A stretch of DNA of 64,000 nt, taken from assembly GCA_016185395.1 (NCBI GenBank), contig JACPNR010000014.1, forward strand, positions 29,417 to 93,416. The letters are read 5' to 3'. The position numbers and the translations under genes are program-made. The stretch comes from Candidatus Korobacter versatilis. GTDB taxonomy: Bacteria; Acidobacteriota; Terriglobia; Terriglobales; Acidobacteriaceae. The notes below the pieces were generated by a model. That model was not told the DNA's origin. It searched no databases and worked only from the letters and a program-made list of their open reading frames with translations. Below, piece by piece: positions 26,062 through 33,932 of the stretch; position 1 is the stretch's first letter; every line of letters starts with the position of its first letter.

Positions 26062-27507
26062 TTAAGGGGTCGGTGGTTGCATCGACGTCTTGCGGATCTC
26101 GATGTCGCCGTGTTCGGTGCGGAGGCGGATGGTGCCGCCGCCCGTTCCCACCTTGCCGCTGGCGTGGTTGGTGTCGCGCACGTTCTCGGTCCGGATCTCG
26201 CCGAAGTCACTGCGGACCTCGCCGTTGCGCGTCTCGGCGTCGAGGCTGAAGCTGCCCTTGTCGGGCAGCGTGAGCCGCACTTGGCCGTTACGGTTGGTGA
26301 TGTCGATGTTGCCGACCGGCAGCTTGGAGACGTGGACCTCGACTTCACCGTTCGAGTCGTCGAGCGTGAGGTCGCCGGTGAGCGAGTCGAAGTGGATGTC
26401 CTTCGAGCGGGTGCGCAGCGTGACCGGCCCGGACATCGAACTGATGCGCAGGTCGCCGGACTCCATCCGCATGTCGCCATCGAGCTTGGCGATCTCGAGG
26501 TTGGTGCGCGACGAACTGAAGCGCACCGGCTTGGGCACGCGGCTCACATTGATGGACCCGAAGTAGTCGCCGCGGAGTTCGACCTGGCCGCCGATGTCGG
26601 CGACGTTGCAGTCGTCCACGCGGCCTTCGACGCTGAGGTCACCCGAGACCTTGCGGGCGTCGAAATCGCCGTGGCGAAGATGCACTTCGGCCTTGCCGTT
26701 CACGTCTTCGACCTGCGCATCCCCACGCGAGGTGGAGAGCTTTACGTCGCCGTCGCGCCCGATCACGCGCACGTCGCCGCGCAGCGTCTGCACTTCGGCC
26801 GAAGCCTTGCGCGGTACCTGCACCTCGATGTTCACGCTCGCCTTGTCGGCGTTGTCCACCCCTTTCGTGCCGGTGGAGCTGAGGTCGAGGATGGAGCCTT
26901 CGTTGGTGAAGACCGGGACGCGAGCGCCGCGGATATTGTTGGCGTCCGACAGGTTACGCGCAATGACCACGTAGTTGGTGACTACGTGCACACGATCGTC
27001 GCTCGACGCGGTCAGTTTCACATTGCCCCGTTCGTTGACCACGCGGATGGAGCCGCCGGCAGGGAACGCGGCGCTGTTGTTGTCGGTGAACGTGTACTTG
27101 TTCCCGAAGAGCGGGAAGAAGGGGACGTCGTTGCCGTCCACGTCGATATTGCCCTGGAGCTCAGGGCCGAAGCGCATGATGCCGGTCGCGGCCGAGCCGA
27201 GGATGATCACGAAGATGATCAGCACCACGCCGCCGGCGCCGATGCCGGAGCTGCGATAGCCCTCGCGCTGCGCGTTCCAGTTCTCGACCAGCTTGATCAC
27301 GCCCCACAGGATGAGCAGCAGCGGCCAGTACTTGGCGAAGCCCGAGAACAACGTGTACTTGTCGAGCACGCCCATGTTGCCGAGCAGGAAGAGCACGCCG
27401 ATGGAGATGAGCACCACCGGGCCGGCGAAGGAGCGGCGGCGCGGCGCGGGCGGCGGCGGAGCTTGCGGCGGTATTGGCGGTGGCGGCGTGATGGTCGGAG
27501 TGGCCAT
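26062..27507 (-). CDS. LiaF-type membrane protein with long DUF4097 beta-helix
   Basis: 481 residues from the ATG at 27507, which has AGGTG six bases upstream. A Pro-rich N-terminus (about 1-27) is followed by two membrane hairpins (about 30-60 and 72-92, including VVLISIGVLFLLGNMG and YWPLLLILWGVIKL) typical of LiaF/DUF5668 proteins, another helix at about 98-118 (GAGGVVLIIFVIILGSA), then a long repetitive beta domain to the end with phrases such as RGDVRVIGRDGDVKLSTSRG and NGEVEVHVSKLPVGN. This is a DUF4097-type right-handed beta-helix, which would face the periplasm. The family is tied to envelope stress sensing; the binding partner is unknown. It is the last gene of the ECF operon. Confidence 0.85.
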   Translation of the reverse strand: MATPTITPPPPIPPQAPPPPAPRRRSFAGPVVLISIGVLFLLGNMGVLDKYTLFSGFAKYWPLLLILWGVIKLVENWNAQREGYRSSGIGAGGVVLIIFVIILGSAATGIMRFGPELQGNIDVDGNDVPFFPLFGNKYTFTDNNSAAFPAGGSIRVVNERGNVKLTASSDDRVHVVTNYVVIARNLSDANNIRGARVPVFTNEGSILDLSSTGTKGVDNADKASVNIEVQVPRKASAEVQTLRGDVRVIGRDGDVKLSTSRGDAQVEDVNGKAEVHLRHGDFDARKVSGDLSVEGRVDDCNVADIGGQVELRGDYFGSINVSRVPKPVRFSSSRTNLEIAKLDGDMRMESGDLRISSMSGPVTLRTRSKDIHFDSLTGDLTLDDSNGEVEVHVSKLPVGNIDITNRNGQVRLTLPDKGSFSLDAETRNGEVRSDFGEIRTENVRDTNHASGKVGTGGGTIRLRTEHGDIEIRKTSMQPPTP

Positions 27508-27512
27508 GGAGT

Positions 27513-27740
27513 TCACCTTTTCTCGGAATTGATATCGGTGCCGGTAGACGAAGACGTGGGCGCGGCTTGGCCGTCGCCGTCAGATTGTCCGTACTGCGAG
27601 CGTTCCATCACCAGCGCAATGCCGATGGCGATGAGCAACAACGGCCAGGTCTGGCGAAAGCGGTAAGGAGTGAAGTACTGGCACAGGAAGAGCACCCCCA
27701 CGGTGATCATCGAGACCGGTCCTACGATGCGGTTGCGCAT
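27513..27740 (-). CDS. small LiaI/LiaF-like membrane protein
   Basis: 75 residues: two membrane helices (VGPVSMITVGVLFLCQYF and WPLLLIAIGIALVMERS) and a polar tail. The same hairpin (PVVLISIGVLFL, YWPLLLI) opens the downstream DUF4097 protein and closes the upstream B-box protein, so the three share a repeated membrane module. It lies five bases upstream of the DUF4097 start and nine downstream of the B-box gene stop, clearly in one operon. Confidence 0.8.
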   Translation of the reverse strand: MRNRIVGPVSMITVGVLFLCQYFTPYRFRQTWPLLLIAIGIALVMERSQYGQSDGDGQAAPTSSSTGTDINSEKR

Positions 27741-27749
27741 AGCGATCCC

Positions 27750-28460
27750 CTAGCTCCCCGCCGTACGGTTGCGCATCAGCATGCGCACGCCGAAGAAGAT
27801 GGGGATGAGCGGCCATAGGCGGACGATCCAACGGAACTGGAGCCAGCCCATGTTCTGGAGCAGGAAGAGGAAGCCCATGCCAATGAGCACCATGGCCCCG
27901 AAGGGCAGGCCGGTGCGCGGCGCCTCGATGGGCGTGCCGGTCGCGGCGGCGCTGTGGCTGTTGCCGGCGTTGACGTCGATTCCGAGCGAGCGATAGACGC
28001 CCGCCGGATCGGGCGCGGGCAGGCCGAGCTGCCTGGCCTTGGCGGTGCGATACGCGTCGAAGATCTGGTAGAAGACGAAGAACGTGATGGCGATGCCGAA
28101 GAAGGGCTCCGCCGGACCGGCGTTGTCCACCGCGACGATGAGCAGCGCGAAAGTGATCAGGTGCGCGAAGGCCTTGCTGTATTGGCCGTTATAGACCGCG
28201 CCAATGCCAAATGGGATGCAGCCCAGGATGGCGGCCAGCGCCGGGTTTGGCGCTCCCGGAACGGTCGCAGCGTAAGGCGTCCCCGGAGCGCCGGCGCCGG
28301 CCGGGGCGGCAGGAGGCATGGTGTCGCCAAGGCGCGCGACGATGCAATCCTCACAATAGATCACGCCGCGGACGTCTCGCTTGCACTCTTCGCACAGTGC
28401 CTTGCCGCAGGTGCGGCAGAAGGCGGTGGAAGGGGTTTGTGGATGGTTGGCGCAGTTCAT
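27750..28460 (-). CDS. B-box-type zinc finger membrane protein with LiaF-like hairpin
   Basis: 236 residues. The N-terminus is a cysteine/histidine finger (MNCANHPQTPSTAFCRTCG, then LCEECKRDVRGVIYCEDC) like bacterial B-box zinc fingers. A Pro/Ala linker is followed by helices at about 75-95 (LAAILGCIPFGIGAVYNG) and 100-130 reminiscent of TM2 proteins, a polar stretch, and a final hairpin (FGAMVLIGMGFLFLLQNMG, LWPLIPIFFGVRML) matching the LiaF-type unit in the next two genes. It overlaps the anti-sigma gene by four bases, so it belongs to the ECF operon and may report membrane state to the cytoplasm. Confidence 0.8.
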   Translation of the reverse strand: MNCANHPQTPSTAFCRTCGKALCEECKRDVRGVIYCEDCIVARLGDTMPPAAPAGAGAPGTPYAATVPGAPNPALAAILGCIPFGIGAVYNGQYSKAFAHLITFALLIVAVDNAGPAEPFFGIAITFFVFYQIFDAYRTAKARQLGLPAPDPAGVYRSLGIDVNAGNSHSAAATGTPIEAPRTGLPFGAMVLIGMGFLFLLQNMGWLQFRWIVRLWPLIPIFFGVRMLMRNRTAGS

Positions 28461-29239
28461 GCGGTTCTCCTGTCGTCAGCACAGAAACTGATCTGGTGCA
28501 CGTTGTTGCTCGCTGGCGCTGCCGCCAACTGCATGGGCGAACGCTCCGCGCTATAGCGCTGGTTGTTCTGCTGCGGCTGTTCGCTCGTGTTGTCGCCGGG
28601 CTGGCGTTGCTGCTGCGGCTTCGGTTGTGGTTGCTGCGGTTGCGGTTGTTCCTGCTGCGTGTCGTCGGAATTGGTCGCATTGCGCAGGTCGCGCAGCGCC
28701 GACTGCACCTGGTACACGAAGCGCAGGTTCTCGTAATACTTCTGCGCGCGGCCGGTGGTCTCGTAATAGCTGCGCACCATGCTGCTCTTCACCGCCGCCG
28801 GACGCAGGTCCACGTAGCGCAGGTCGGTGACCTTCACCCCGGTGACGTTGAGCATCAGCATCACGGAAAAGAACGCCATGGCGAACGACATGCCGAAGCG
28901 CGGTTGCAGCACCACCCCAAAGAACGGGCGCAGGCCGGTCCAGCGGCGCGATTCCTGCTGGCGCGGCGCGCGCGCCGGCACTTCGCTGGTGACGTTCAGT
29001 ATCTTCTGCAGCAAGTAGGCCGGCGGCTCGACCTCAGGGAGGCCGCGCACCAGCCGGTGGCCCTGCTGGGCGAACGCCAGCGCCGGAGCGCAGAGGTCGC
29101 ACCCGGCGCCGTGGGCGTTGAAGCGCTCCTGGTCGGCGGGGCTCAGCGTGCCGTCGACGGCCTCGCACAGCAGGCCCTCGAACTCGGCATGCGTCATGGC
29201 TGCGTTCGGTAGATTCGGGTTGTGGCCTTGGTCTGGCAT
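28457..29239 (-). CDS. anti-sigma factor with zinc-finger-like N-terminus and one TM helix
   Basis: 260 residues from the ATG at 29239. The N-terminal region (EGLLCEAVDGTLSPADQERFNAH, then GCDLCAPA) resembles the zf-HC2 anti-sigma fold with a CxxC pair; a single membrane segment lies near residues 110-130 (FGMSFAMAFFSVMLMLNVTG). The periplasmic tail is very rich in Gln and Pro (about 205-235). It overlaps the sigma gene as TGATG, the classic coupling of an ECF sigma with its inhibitor. Role: hold the sigma factor at the membrane until a signal releases it. Confidence 0.85.
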   Translation of the reverse strand: MPDQGHNPNLPNAAMTHAEFEGLLCEAVDGTLSPADQERFNAHGAGCDLCAPALAFAQQGHRLVRGLPEVEPPAYLLQKILNVTSEVPARAPRQQESRRWTGLRPFFGVVLQPRFGMSFAMAFFSVMLMLNVTGVKVTDLRYVDLRPAAVKSSMVRSYYETTGRAQKYYENLRFVYQVQSALRDLRNATNSDDTQQEQPQPQQPQPKPQQQRQPGDNTSEQPQQNNQRYSAERSPMQLAAAPASNNVHQISFCADDRRTA

Positions 29240-29838
29240 CACATCACCTGCCTATGGGTACGTTGTAAGAGCCTGGCTAGTTCCGTCCGTCCCCGATTGA
29301 TGCGGGATTTCACCGTGCCTTCGGGGACCTTCAATACCTTGGCGATTTCGCGGTAATCCATGTCCTGGAGGTCGCGCAGGATGACCGCCTCGCGCAGCTC
29401 GGGCGAGAGCTTGCCCAGGGCCGCCTGCACCAGCTTCTGCGTCTGGCCGCTCTGCACGCGTTGTTCCGGCCCTGCCTTGGTGTCGGCCAGCTGCTGGGCG
29501 GGCGTGGGCGCGTCCTCGTCCTGCGTGGGCGAGGCGTCGAGCGAATCGGTGAGGCGCTCCTGGCGGGTCTTGCGGAAGTGGTCGACCAGCAGGTTGCGCG
29601 TGAGCGTGGTCACCCAGGAGACGAACGCGCCGCGCTCCAGATCGTAGCTGGAGAGCGAGCGATACATCTTGATGAAGACTTCCTGGGTAAGGTCCTCGGC
29701 CTCGTCGGCCGAGCCGGTAAAGCGGTAGCAGAGGTTGTAGATGCGCCGCTGATACTGGCGCACGATGTCCTCCCAAGCAGCAGCGTCGCCGGAAACGCAG
29801 CGACGGACTAATCCTGCTACTGCCTGGACGTCTTCCAA
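29239..29838 (-). CDS. ECF-type RNA polymerase sigma factor
   Basis: 199 residues from a TTG at 29838 with GGGGAG seven bases upstream. Region 2 (WEDIVRQYQRRIYNLCYRFTG, AEDLTQEVFIKMYRSL, WVTTLTRNLLVDHFRK) and region 4 (LSPELREAVILRDLQDMDYR, KVLKVPEGTVKSRINRGR) are complete, joined by an acidic Ala/Pro linker (about 105-130). It would recruit RNA polymerase to its own operon and other envelope genes. A box GGGAACTTTC lies about 70 bases upstream, shared with the second ECF gene at 61273-62043. Confidence 0.94.
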   Translation of the reverse strand: MEDVQAVAGLVRRCVSGDAAAWEDIVRQYQRRIYNLCYRFTGSADEAEDLTQEVFIKMYRSLSSYDLERGAFVSWVTTLTRNLLVDHFRKTRQERLTDSLDASPTQDEDAPTPAQQLADTKAGPEQRVQSGQTQKLVQAALGKLSPELREAVILRDLQDMDYREIAKVLKVPEGTVKSRINRGRTELARLLQRTHRQVM

Positions 29839-30234
29839 CCAGAGCTCCCCAGGAACCCATGTGGTGCCGCTTCCCCGATCTGTGGTACGGAAGCCGGCCC
29901 GTGAAAGTTCCCTAACTGTAAGGAAAGAAACGGCATTGTAGCGGAAGCGCGGGCTGCACAGCGTGCATCCGAAGTTTCGCCACGGACTGGGCCCGCGAGG
30001 GCCTTGAACCGTCTCGAATATACCTCACCAAATCAATGACTTGAACGGACTTTGGCGCGGGCTTGGCCGGCCGCGCGTTTCCGGAGCTGCCTCTGGCCAG
30101 GTACTTGCAAGTAATAGGTCGGCCGGAGAGGTTAAAACCTTCGTCAACAGCACCCGCCTGCCTACGAGCGGAATCCGGGTGCCACTCTGCTGTCTGCCAA
30201 GGGCGGACGCGACTGTTTTGGAGAGGCCGAGGCC
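29839..30234. other. 396-bp divergent intergenic region
   Basis: Between the ECF sigma gene and the phosphoesterase gene. Apart from the ECF-type box at 29885-29911 and the TTG/GGGGAG start context of the sigma gene, I see no coding frame with a plausible product, no hairpin with a T-run and no clear promoter for the phosphoesterase gene. Confidence 0.5.
29885..29911 (-). promoter_or_regulatory. putative ECF autoregulatory promoter
   Basis: On the minus strand GGAACTT (29911-29905) is the classical -35 of RpoE-like ECF promoters; GTACC follows at 16-nt spacing as a weak -10. The ten bases GGGAACTTTC are repeated before the other ECF gene near 62180. Confidence 0.5.
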
Positions 30235-31608
30235 ATGGGCGTGAATCGCAGAGATTTCCTGAAGATCGCCGGCACGGCCGGCGCGGTGGCGGCAGCGAAC
30301 GGCTGCCGCGGATTGGTGGCCGGCGGCGGCGAGGCCGGCGGCGGGAACGGAGCGCCTCCTCCCCTCGGCAACGGCGACATCAACGACGTCGAGCACATCA
30401 TCTTCACCATGCAGGAGAACCGCTCGTTCGACCATTACTTCGGCAAGCTGCCGGACTATCGCGCGAATAAGGGCTATCCCGGCACGGTGGACGGCCTGCC
30501 TGTGGGCGGTGCGACCAACCCTTCCTACGACGACACCACCACCATCGCATCGCACCACATGGGCACCGACCAGCACGAGAACCTGAGCCCGGCGTGGAAC
30601 GAGAGCCATCGCTGCTGGAACCGCCACGACCCCGCCGGGCCCACGCCGACCCTCGATGGGTTCGTCTACGCGGCGGCGAACTACTCGCGCCAGACAACTT
30701 CCGAGCCGGCCTGCGATTTTGAAGGCCGGCGCGCCATGGGCTACTACACGGAGAACGAACTGCCGTACTACTACGAGTTGGCCAGCCAGTTCGCCATGAG
30801 CGACCGCCACTTCTCCAGCGTGCTGACCGCGACGCAACCGAACCGCATGTACCTGCTTTCCGGCTCGAGCCACGGATACATCCGTCCGTTGCGCGAGACG
30901 GCGGGCGACCGGCAGATAGCCGCGCCCACCATCTTCGACGCGCTCGAGGACAAGGGCATCACGTGGAAGATCTACCTGCAGGACAAGGGCGCGCCGCACG
31001 CCTACTCCTACTACGCGCTCTTCCAGGGCTACAACAGCCACACCGACAAGGTCGTCGCCGGCGAGCAGTTCTTCACCGACCTGCAGAATGGGAACCTGCC
31101 GCAGGTGGCGATGTTCGAATCGGGCGTGAGCAACGGGCTCGACGAGCATCCGCGCAACGATATCTTCAAAGGCACACAGATCATGCGGCGGTTCTTTAAC
31201 GCCATCATGGGCAGCTCGATCTGGCAGAAGTCGGTCACGTTCTTCACCTATGACGAGGGTGGAGCGTTCTATGACCACGTGCCGCCGCCGAGCGCGGTCA
31301 AGCCGGACGACATTCCGCCCAAGCTCGTTGCGGGAGACACGGCCGGAGACTTCGACCGCTACGGCTATCGCGTGCCGTTCATCGCGGTGTCGCCGTTCGC
31401 GCGCCAGCACTACGTGTCGCACACGGTGAGCGACCATACCTCCCTCCTGAAGTTCATCGAGAAGCGATTTGGGCTCTCGCCCTTGACGCAGCGCGACGCG
31501 AACGCGCACGACCTGACCGACATGTTCGACTTCGCCAACCCGTCGTTCACCACGCCGCCGGCGCTTCCGGGCGACGGCGCGCATCCGCTCGATAGGTGCA
31601 ATGTGTAG
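30235..31608 (+). CDS. Tat-exported phosphoesterase (phospholipase C / acid phosphatase family)
   Basis: 457 residues. The N-terminus MGVNRRDFLKIAGTAGAV carries the twin-arginine motif RRDFLK, then an Ala-rich hydrophobic core and a Gly-rich linker. The catalytic domain starts with IIFTMQENRSFDHYFG, the metal/nucleophile motif of the phosphoesterase family (PF04185: bacterial phospholipase C and AcpA-type acid phosphatases), and later shows ATQPNRMYLLSGSSHG, FFTYDEGGAFYDHVPPP and a terminal SDHTSLLKFIEKRFGL. It should be folded in the cytoplasm and exported to the periplasm or beyond, freeing phosphate from phospholipids or other esters. No operon partner on this strand. A heptamer array follows its stop codon. 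Confidence 0.9.
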   Translation: MGVNRRDFLKIAGTAGAVAAANGCRGLVAGGGEAGGGNGAPPPLGNGDINDVEHIIFTMQENRSFDHYFGKLPDYRANKGYPGTVDGLPVGGATNPSYDDTTTIASHHMGTDQHENLSPAWNESHRCWNRHDPAGPTPTLDGFVYAAANYSRQTTSEPACDFEGRRAMGYYTENELPYYYELASQFAMSDRHFSSVLTATQPNRMYLLSGSSHGYIRPLRETAGDRQIAAPTIFDALEDKGITWKIYLQDKGAPHAYSYYALFQGYNSHTDKVVAGEQFFTDLQNGNLPQVAMFESGVSNGLDEHPRNDIFKGTQIMRRFFNAIMGSSIWQKSVTFFTYDEGGAFYDHVPPPSAVKPDDIPPKLVAGDTAGDFDRYGYRVPFIAVSPFARQHYVSHTVSDHTSLLKFIEKRFGLSPLTQRDANAHDLTDMFDFANPSFTTPPALPGDGAHPLDRCNV

Positions 31609-31613
31609 AGGGC

Positions 31614-31648
31614 AGTCCACAGTGGACGGTGCACAGTCCACAGTGGCC
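31614..31648 (+). repeat. degenerate heptamer array after the phosphoesterase gene
   Basis: Units AGTCCAC, AGTGGAC, GGTGCAC, AGTCCAC, AGTGGCC. The alternation of AGTCCAC and AGTGGAC makes the array partly self-complementary. Confidence 0.8.
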
Positions 31649-31656
31649 GAAAGACA

Positions 31657-31684
31657 AGAAGCTGCGCTCGCGCGCAGCTTCTTC
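31657..31684 (-). terminator. hairpin between convergent genes, probable glgC terminator
   Basis: AAGAAGCTGCGC and GCGCAGCTTCTT form a perfect 12-bp stem on a TCGC loop between the phosphoesterase and glgC stop codons. On the minus strand a T-rich stretch follows the stem, on the plus strand only a short one. Confidence 0.6.
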
Positions 31685-31696
31685 TGCTTCCGAGGC

Positions 31697-32947
31697 CTAC
31701 TCGCTGGTGAAGTAGTCCACCGTGACGGGGTTCTCGAACAGGGAATAGTCGCGCGTGACCACGGTGATGCCGCTATCGGTGACGAAATAGCGCTGGCGGT
31801 CGGCCTCGGCGTCGAAGCCGATGACCGTCCCCTCGGGGATGTGGACGTCGCGATCGATGATGGCCTTCTTGATGCGGCAATGCCGGCCGATGTTCACGTG
31901 CGAGAAGACGATGGAGTCGTCGAGCTCGGTGTAGGAGTTCACGCGGACATCCGGCGAGAGCACGGAGCGCCGCACCACGCCACCGGAAACGATGCATCCG
32001 CTGGAGATGATGGAATCGAGCGCCGTGCCCATGCGGTCCGGCTCGTTGAACACGAACTTCGCCGGCGGATACTGCCGCTGGTGCGTGCGGATCGGCCACT
32101 CGTTGTCGTAGAGATTGAACACCGGCGACACCGAGACCACGTCCATGTTGGCTTCGTAGTAGGCCTCGAGCGTCCCGACGTCGCGCCAGTACAGCGCTTC
32201 CTTCTTGTTCTCGTCCACGAAGTTGAAGCTGTAGACCTTGTACTCGTCCACCATCTTGGGCAGGATGTCGTGCCCGAAATCGTGCGACGAGTTGGGGTCT
32301 TCCGCGTCCTTGAGCAGCACGGGGATGAGCACGTCCGTGTTGAACAGGTAGACGCCCATCGAGCCCGACACCATGCGCGGGTTGTAGGGCGAGCGCAGGT
32401 CGGTCTTCTGCGGCTTTTCCTGGAAGCCGACGACGCGCGAGTTGCGATCGATCTCCACCACGCCGAAGCGATACGTCTCCTCCGGCTCGATGAGGATGGT
32501 AGCGAGCGTGCAATCGGCGCCGGAATCGAGGTGCTGGCGCAGCATGCGCTCGTAATTCATCTTGTAGATGTGGTCGCCGCTCAGGATGAGCACGTGCTTG
32601 GGCTGCTCGGAGCCGATGGAATAGATGTTCTGGTACACCGCGTCGGCGGTGCCCAGGTACCAGTTCTCGCTCACGCGCTTCATCGGCGGCAGGATCTCTA
32701 CGAACTCGCCGAGATCGCGCGCCACGATGTTCCATCCCTCGCGGATGTGCCGGTTGAGCGAGAGCGCCTTGTACTGCGTGAGGATGTATACGTGGCGCAG
32801 GTCGCTGTTGATGCAGTTCGAGAGCGTGATGTCGATGATGCGGTAGATGCCGCCGAAGGTCACCGCCGGCTTGGCGCGGTCGCGCGTGAGGGGATACAGG
32901 CGCTCTCCCGCGCCTCCGGCCAGCAGGACTGCCAAGGTGTCTTTCAT
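31697..32947 (-). CDS. glgC: glucose-1-phosphate adenylyltransferase
   Basis: 416 residues, full length for bacterial ADP-glucose pyrophosphorylase. N-terminal LAGGAGERLYPLTRDRAKPA and the FGGIYRIIDITLSNCINS motif bind nucleotide and regulator; LSGDHIYKMNYERML (about 113), VGFQEKPQ (substrate site), and a C-terminal left-handed beta-helix with INIGRHCRIKKA-type turns (SHVNIGRHCRIKKAIIDRDV) are present. It makes ADP-glucose from glucose-1-phosphate and ATP, the first committed step in glycogen synthesis, and is allosterically controlled in this family. No other glg gene is in the window; it is monocistronic on the minus strand, facing the phosphoesterase gene. Confidence 0.97.
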   Translation of the reverse strand: MKDTLAVLLAGGAGERLYPLTRDRAKPAVTFGGIYRIIDITLSNCINSDLRHVYILTQYKALSLNRHIREGWNIVARDLGEFVEILPPMKRVSENWYLGTADAVYQNIYSIGSEQPKHVLILSGDHIYKMNYERMLRQHLDSGADCTLATILIEPEETYRFGVVEIDRNSRVVGFQEKPQKTDLRSPYNPRMVSGSMGVYLFNTDVLIPVLLKDAEDPNSSHDFGHDILPKMVDEYKVYSFNFVDENKKEALYWRDVGTLEAYYEANMDVVSVSPVFNLYDNEWPIRTHQRQYPPAKFVFNEPDRMGTALDSIISSGCIVSGGVVRRSVLSPDVRVNSYTELDDSIVFSHVNIGRHCRIKKAIIDRDVHIPEGTVIGFDAEADRQRYFVTDSGITVVTRDYSLFENPVTVDYFTSE

Positions 32948-33067
32948 CGGCGTTCCGATTCGTGGCCGCGGCCGCTAGAGAAGATGCCGCCGGCCTGATC
33001 GAGTTTTCGAGCATAGCACAGGAAAAATGGCGGCGTGGTGGCGGCCAAGGTACGCGCCTGTACCAGA

Positions 33068-33095
33068 AAGGCCATCCGCAGTCGCGGATGGCCTT
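33068..33095 (-). terminator. Rho-independent-like terminator
   Basis: AAGGCCATCCGC and GCGGATGGCCTT form a perfect 12-bp stem with a 4-nt loop, just after the stop of the minus-strand hypothetical gene at 33110; a short T-rich stretch follows on the minus strand. Confidence 0.65.
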
Positions 33096-33109
33096 GGCCT
33101 TGCGGCCGG

Positions 33110-33403
33110 TTATTCCACCCGGATGCGCAGCGACTTCAGGAACTTCAGGTCCTGGGCGTTGATCTTGAATTGCGTGTCGGACTCATTACCGCGGCGCGGG
33201 GCGGTCACCGGCTCGGCTGCGGGTTCGTCCTCGTTCTCCGCGTCGCGCTTGCTGAACCCGATGGTGGCCTCGAGCACCAGGAACACGTCGTAACCGTGCG
33301 CCTTGATCTTGGCGATGGCGTCGCCGATCGGCTCCGATTCGCTAAGGCTTTCGTTGATGGCGTCGCCAAGCTGCTTCATCAGGTGTTTGAGTCGGTCGTC
33401 CAA
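33110..33403 (-). CDS. small conserved-looking hypothetical protein
   Basis: 97 residues if started at the TTG at 33403, favoured because GGGGAG lies about six bases upstream; the longer frame to 33505 begins with a basic, non-conserved-looking stretch. The N-terminal part is helical (LDDRLKHLMKQLGDAINESL), followed by a segment that looks like one alpha/beta unit (AIAKIKAHGYDVFLVLEATI), an acidic linker and a C-terminal TQFKINAQDLKFLKSLRIRV. Not recognised. It has its own terminator and no operon partner. Confidence 0.6.
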   Translation of the reverse strand: MDDRLKHLMKQLGDAINESLSESEPIGDAIAKIKAHGYDVFLVLEATIGFSKRDAENEDEPAAEPVTAPRRGNESDTQFKINAQDLKFLKSLRIRVE

Positions 33404-33616
33404 CGTTGTCTCCCCGGCGCGTGCCCTTGGCGTCCTAAGAACGCCCCCAGGCCGGCGCCGCGATTTACGGGGCGTGGGGCCCAATTTCTGCTGCCGGTCC
33501 TGCACGGTGTTCTGCGCTTGAAGATTGGATGCTGCCCCCCAGCCGCGAGTTTCGCGGGGTTGCGCCGTATTCTGCGGCTACTCTGGATTCCTGGTGTGGC
33601 TGGTAGTATCAGCGGC

Positions 33617-33874
33617 GTGGACACCGCCACCTTCCTCACCGCTCTCTGGCGCGGCATTCAGGCGTTCGTCCGCGCCGTGCGCCAGGCGGTCACCCAGCTC
33701 TTCCACCAGATCATTGGTGTCTTCTTCTTCGTGTTCTTCGCCCTGGGCGTGGCCGCGCTCGTCCGGGAATGGGGCAGGTGGACCACGGCGAACCTGGCGG
33801 TCACGGCGGTCTTCACGGCGGTGTTCGCCTGGTTCACGGCCGAGTCGTTCTGGCGCGCGCGGAAAAGCCAATGA
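33617..33874 (+). CDS. small membrane protein
   Basis: 85 residues from a GTG at 33617. An N-terminal amphipathic helix (FLTALWRGIQAFVRAVRQAVTQ) precedes two membrane helices (IIGVFFFVFFALGVAALVRE and LAVTAVFTAVFAWFTAESFW) and a basic end (RARKSQ). A TAGTAT hexamer lies seven bases before the GTG, which would fit a leaderless transcript. Function unknown; it precedes the methylmalonyl-CoA mutase gene by 58 bases. Confidence 0.65.
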   Translation: MDTATFLTALWRGIQAFVRAVRQAVTQLFHQIIGVFFFVFFALGVAALVREWGRWTTANLAVTAVFTAVFAWFTAESFWRARKSQ

Positions 33875-33932
33875 AGCCAGGAGGGCGCCAGGGATGCAGA
33901 GGTTGATGCAGAGGTTATAGTTATCGGTCCCG

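Noticed and set aside
33035..33616. N-terminal extension of the small membrane protein to 279 aa
   Set aside because: The first 194 codons overlap the minus-strand hypothetical gene and its terminator and are Arg/Pro-rich without pattern; the membrane protein starts naturally at the GTG at 33617.
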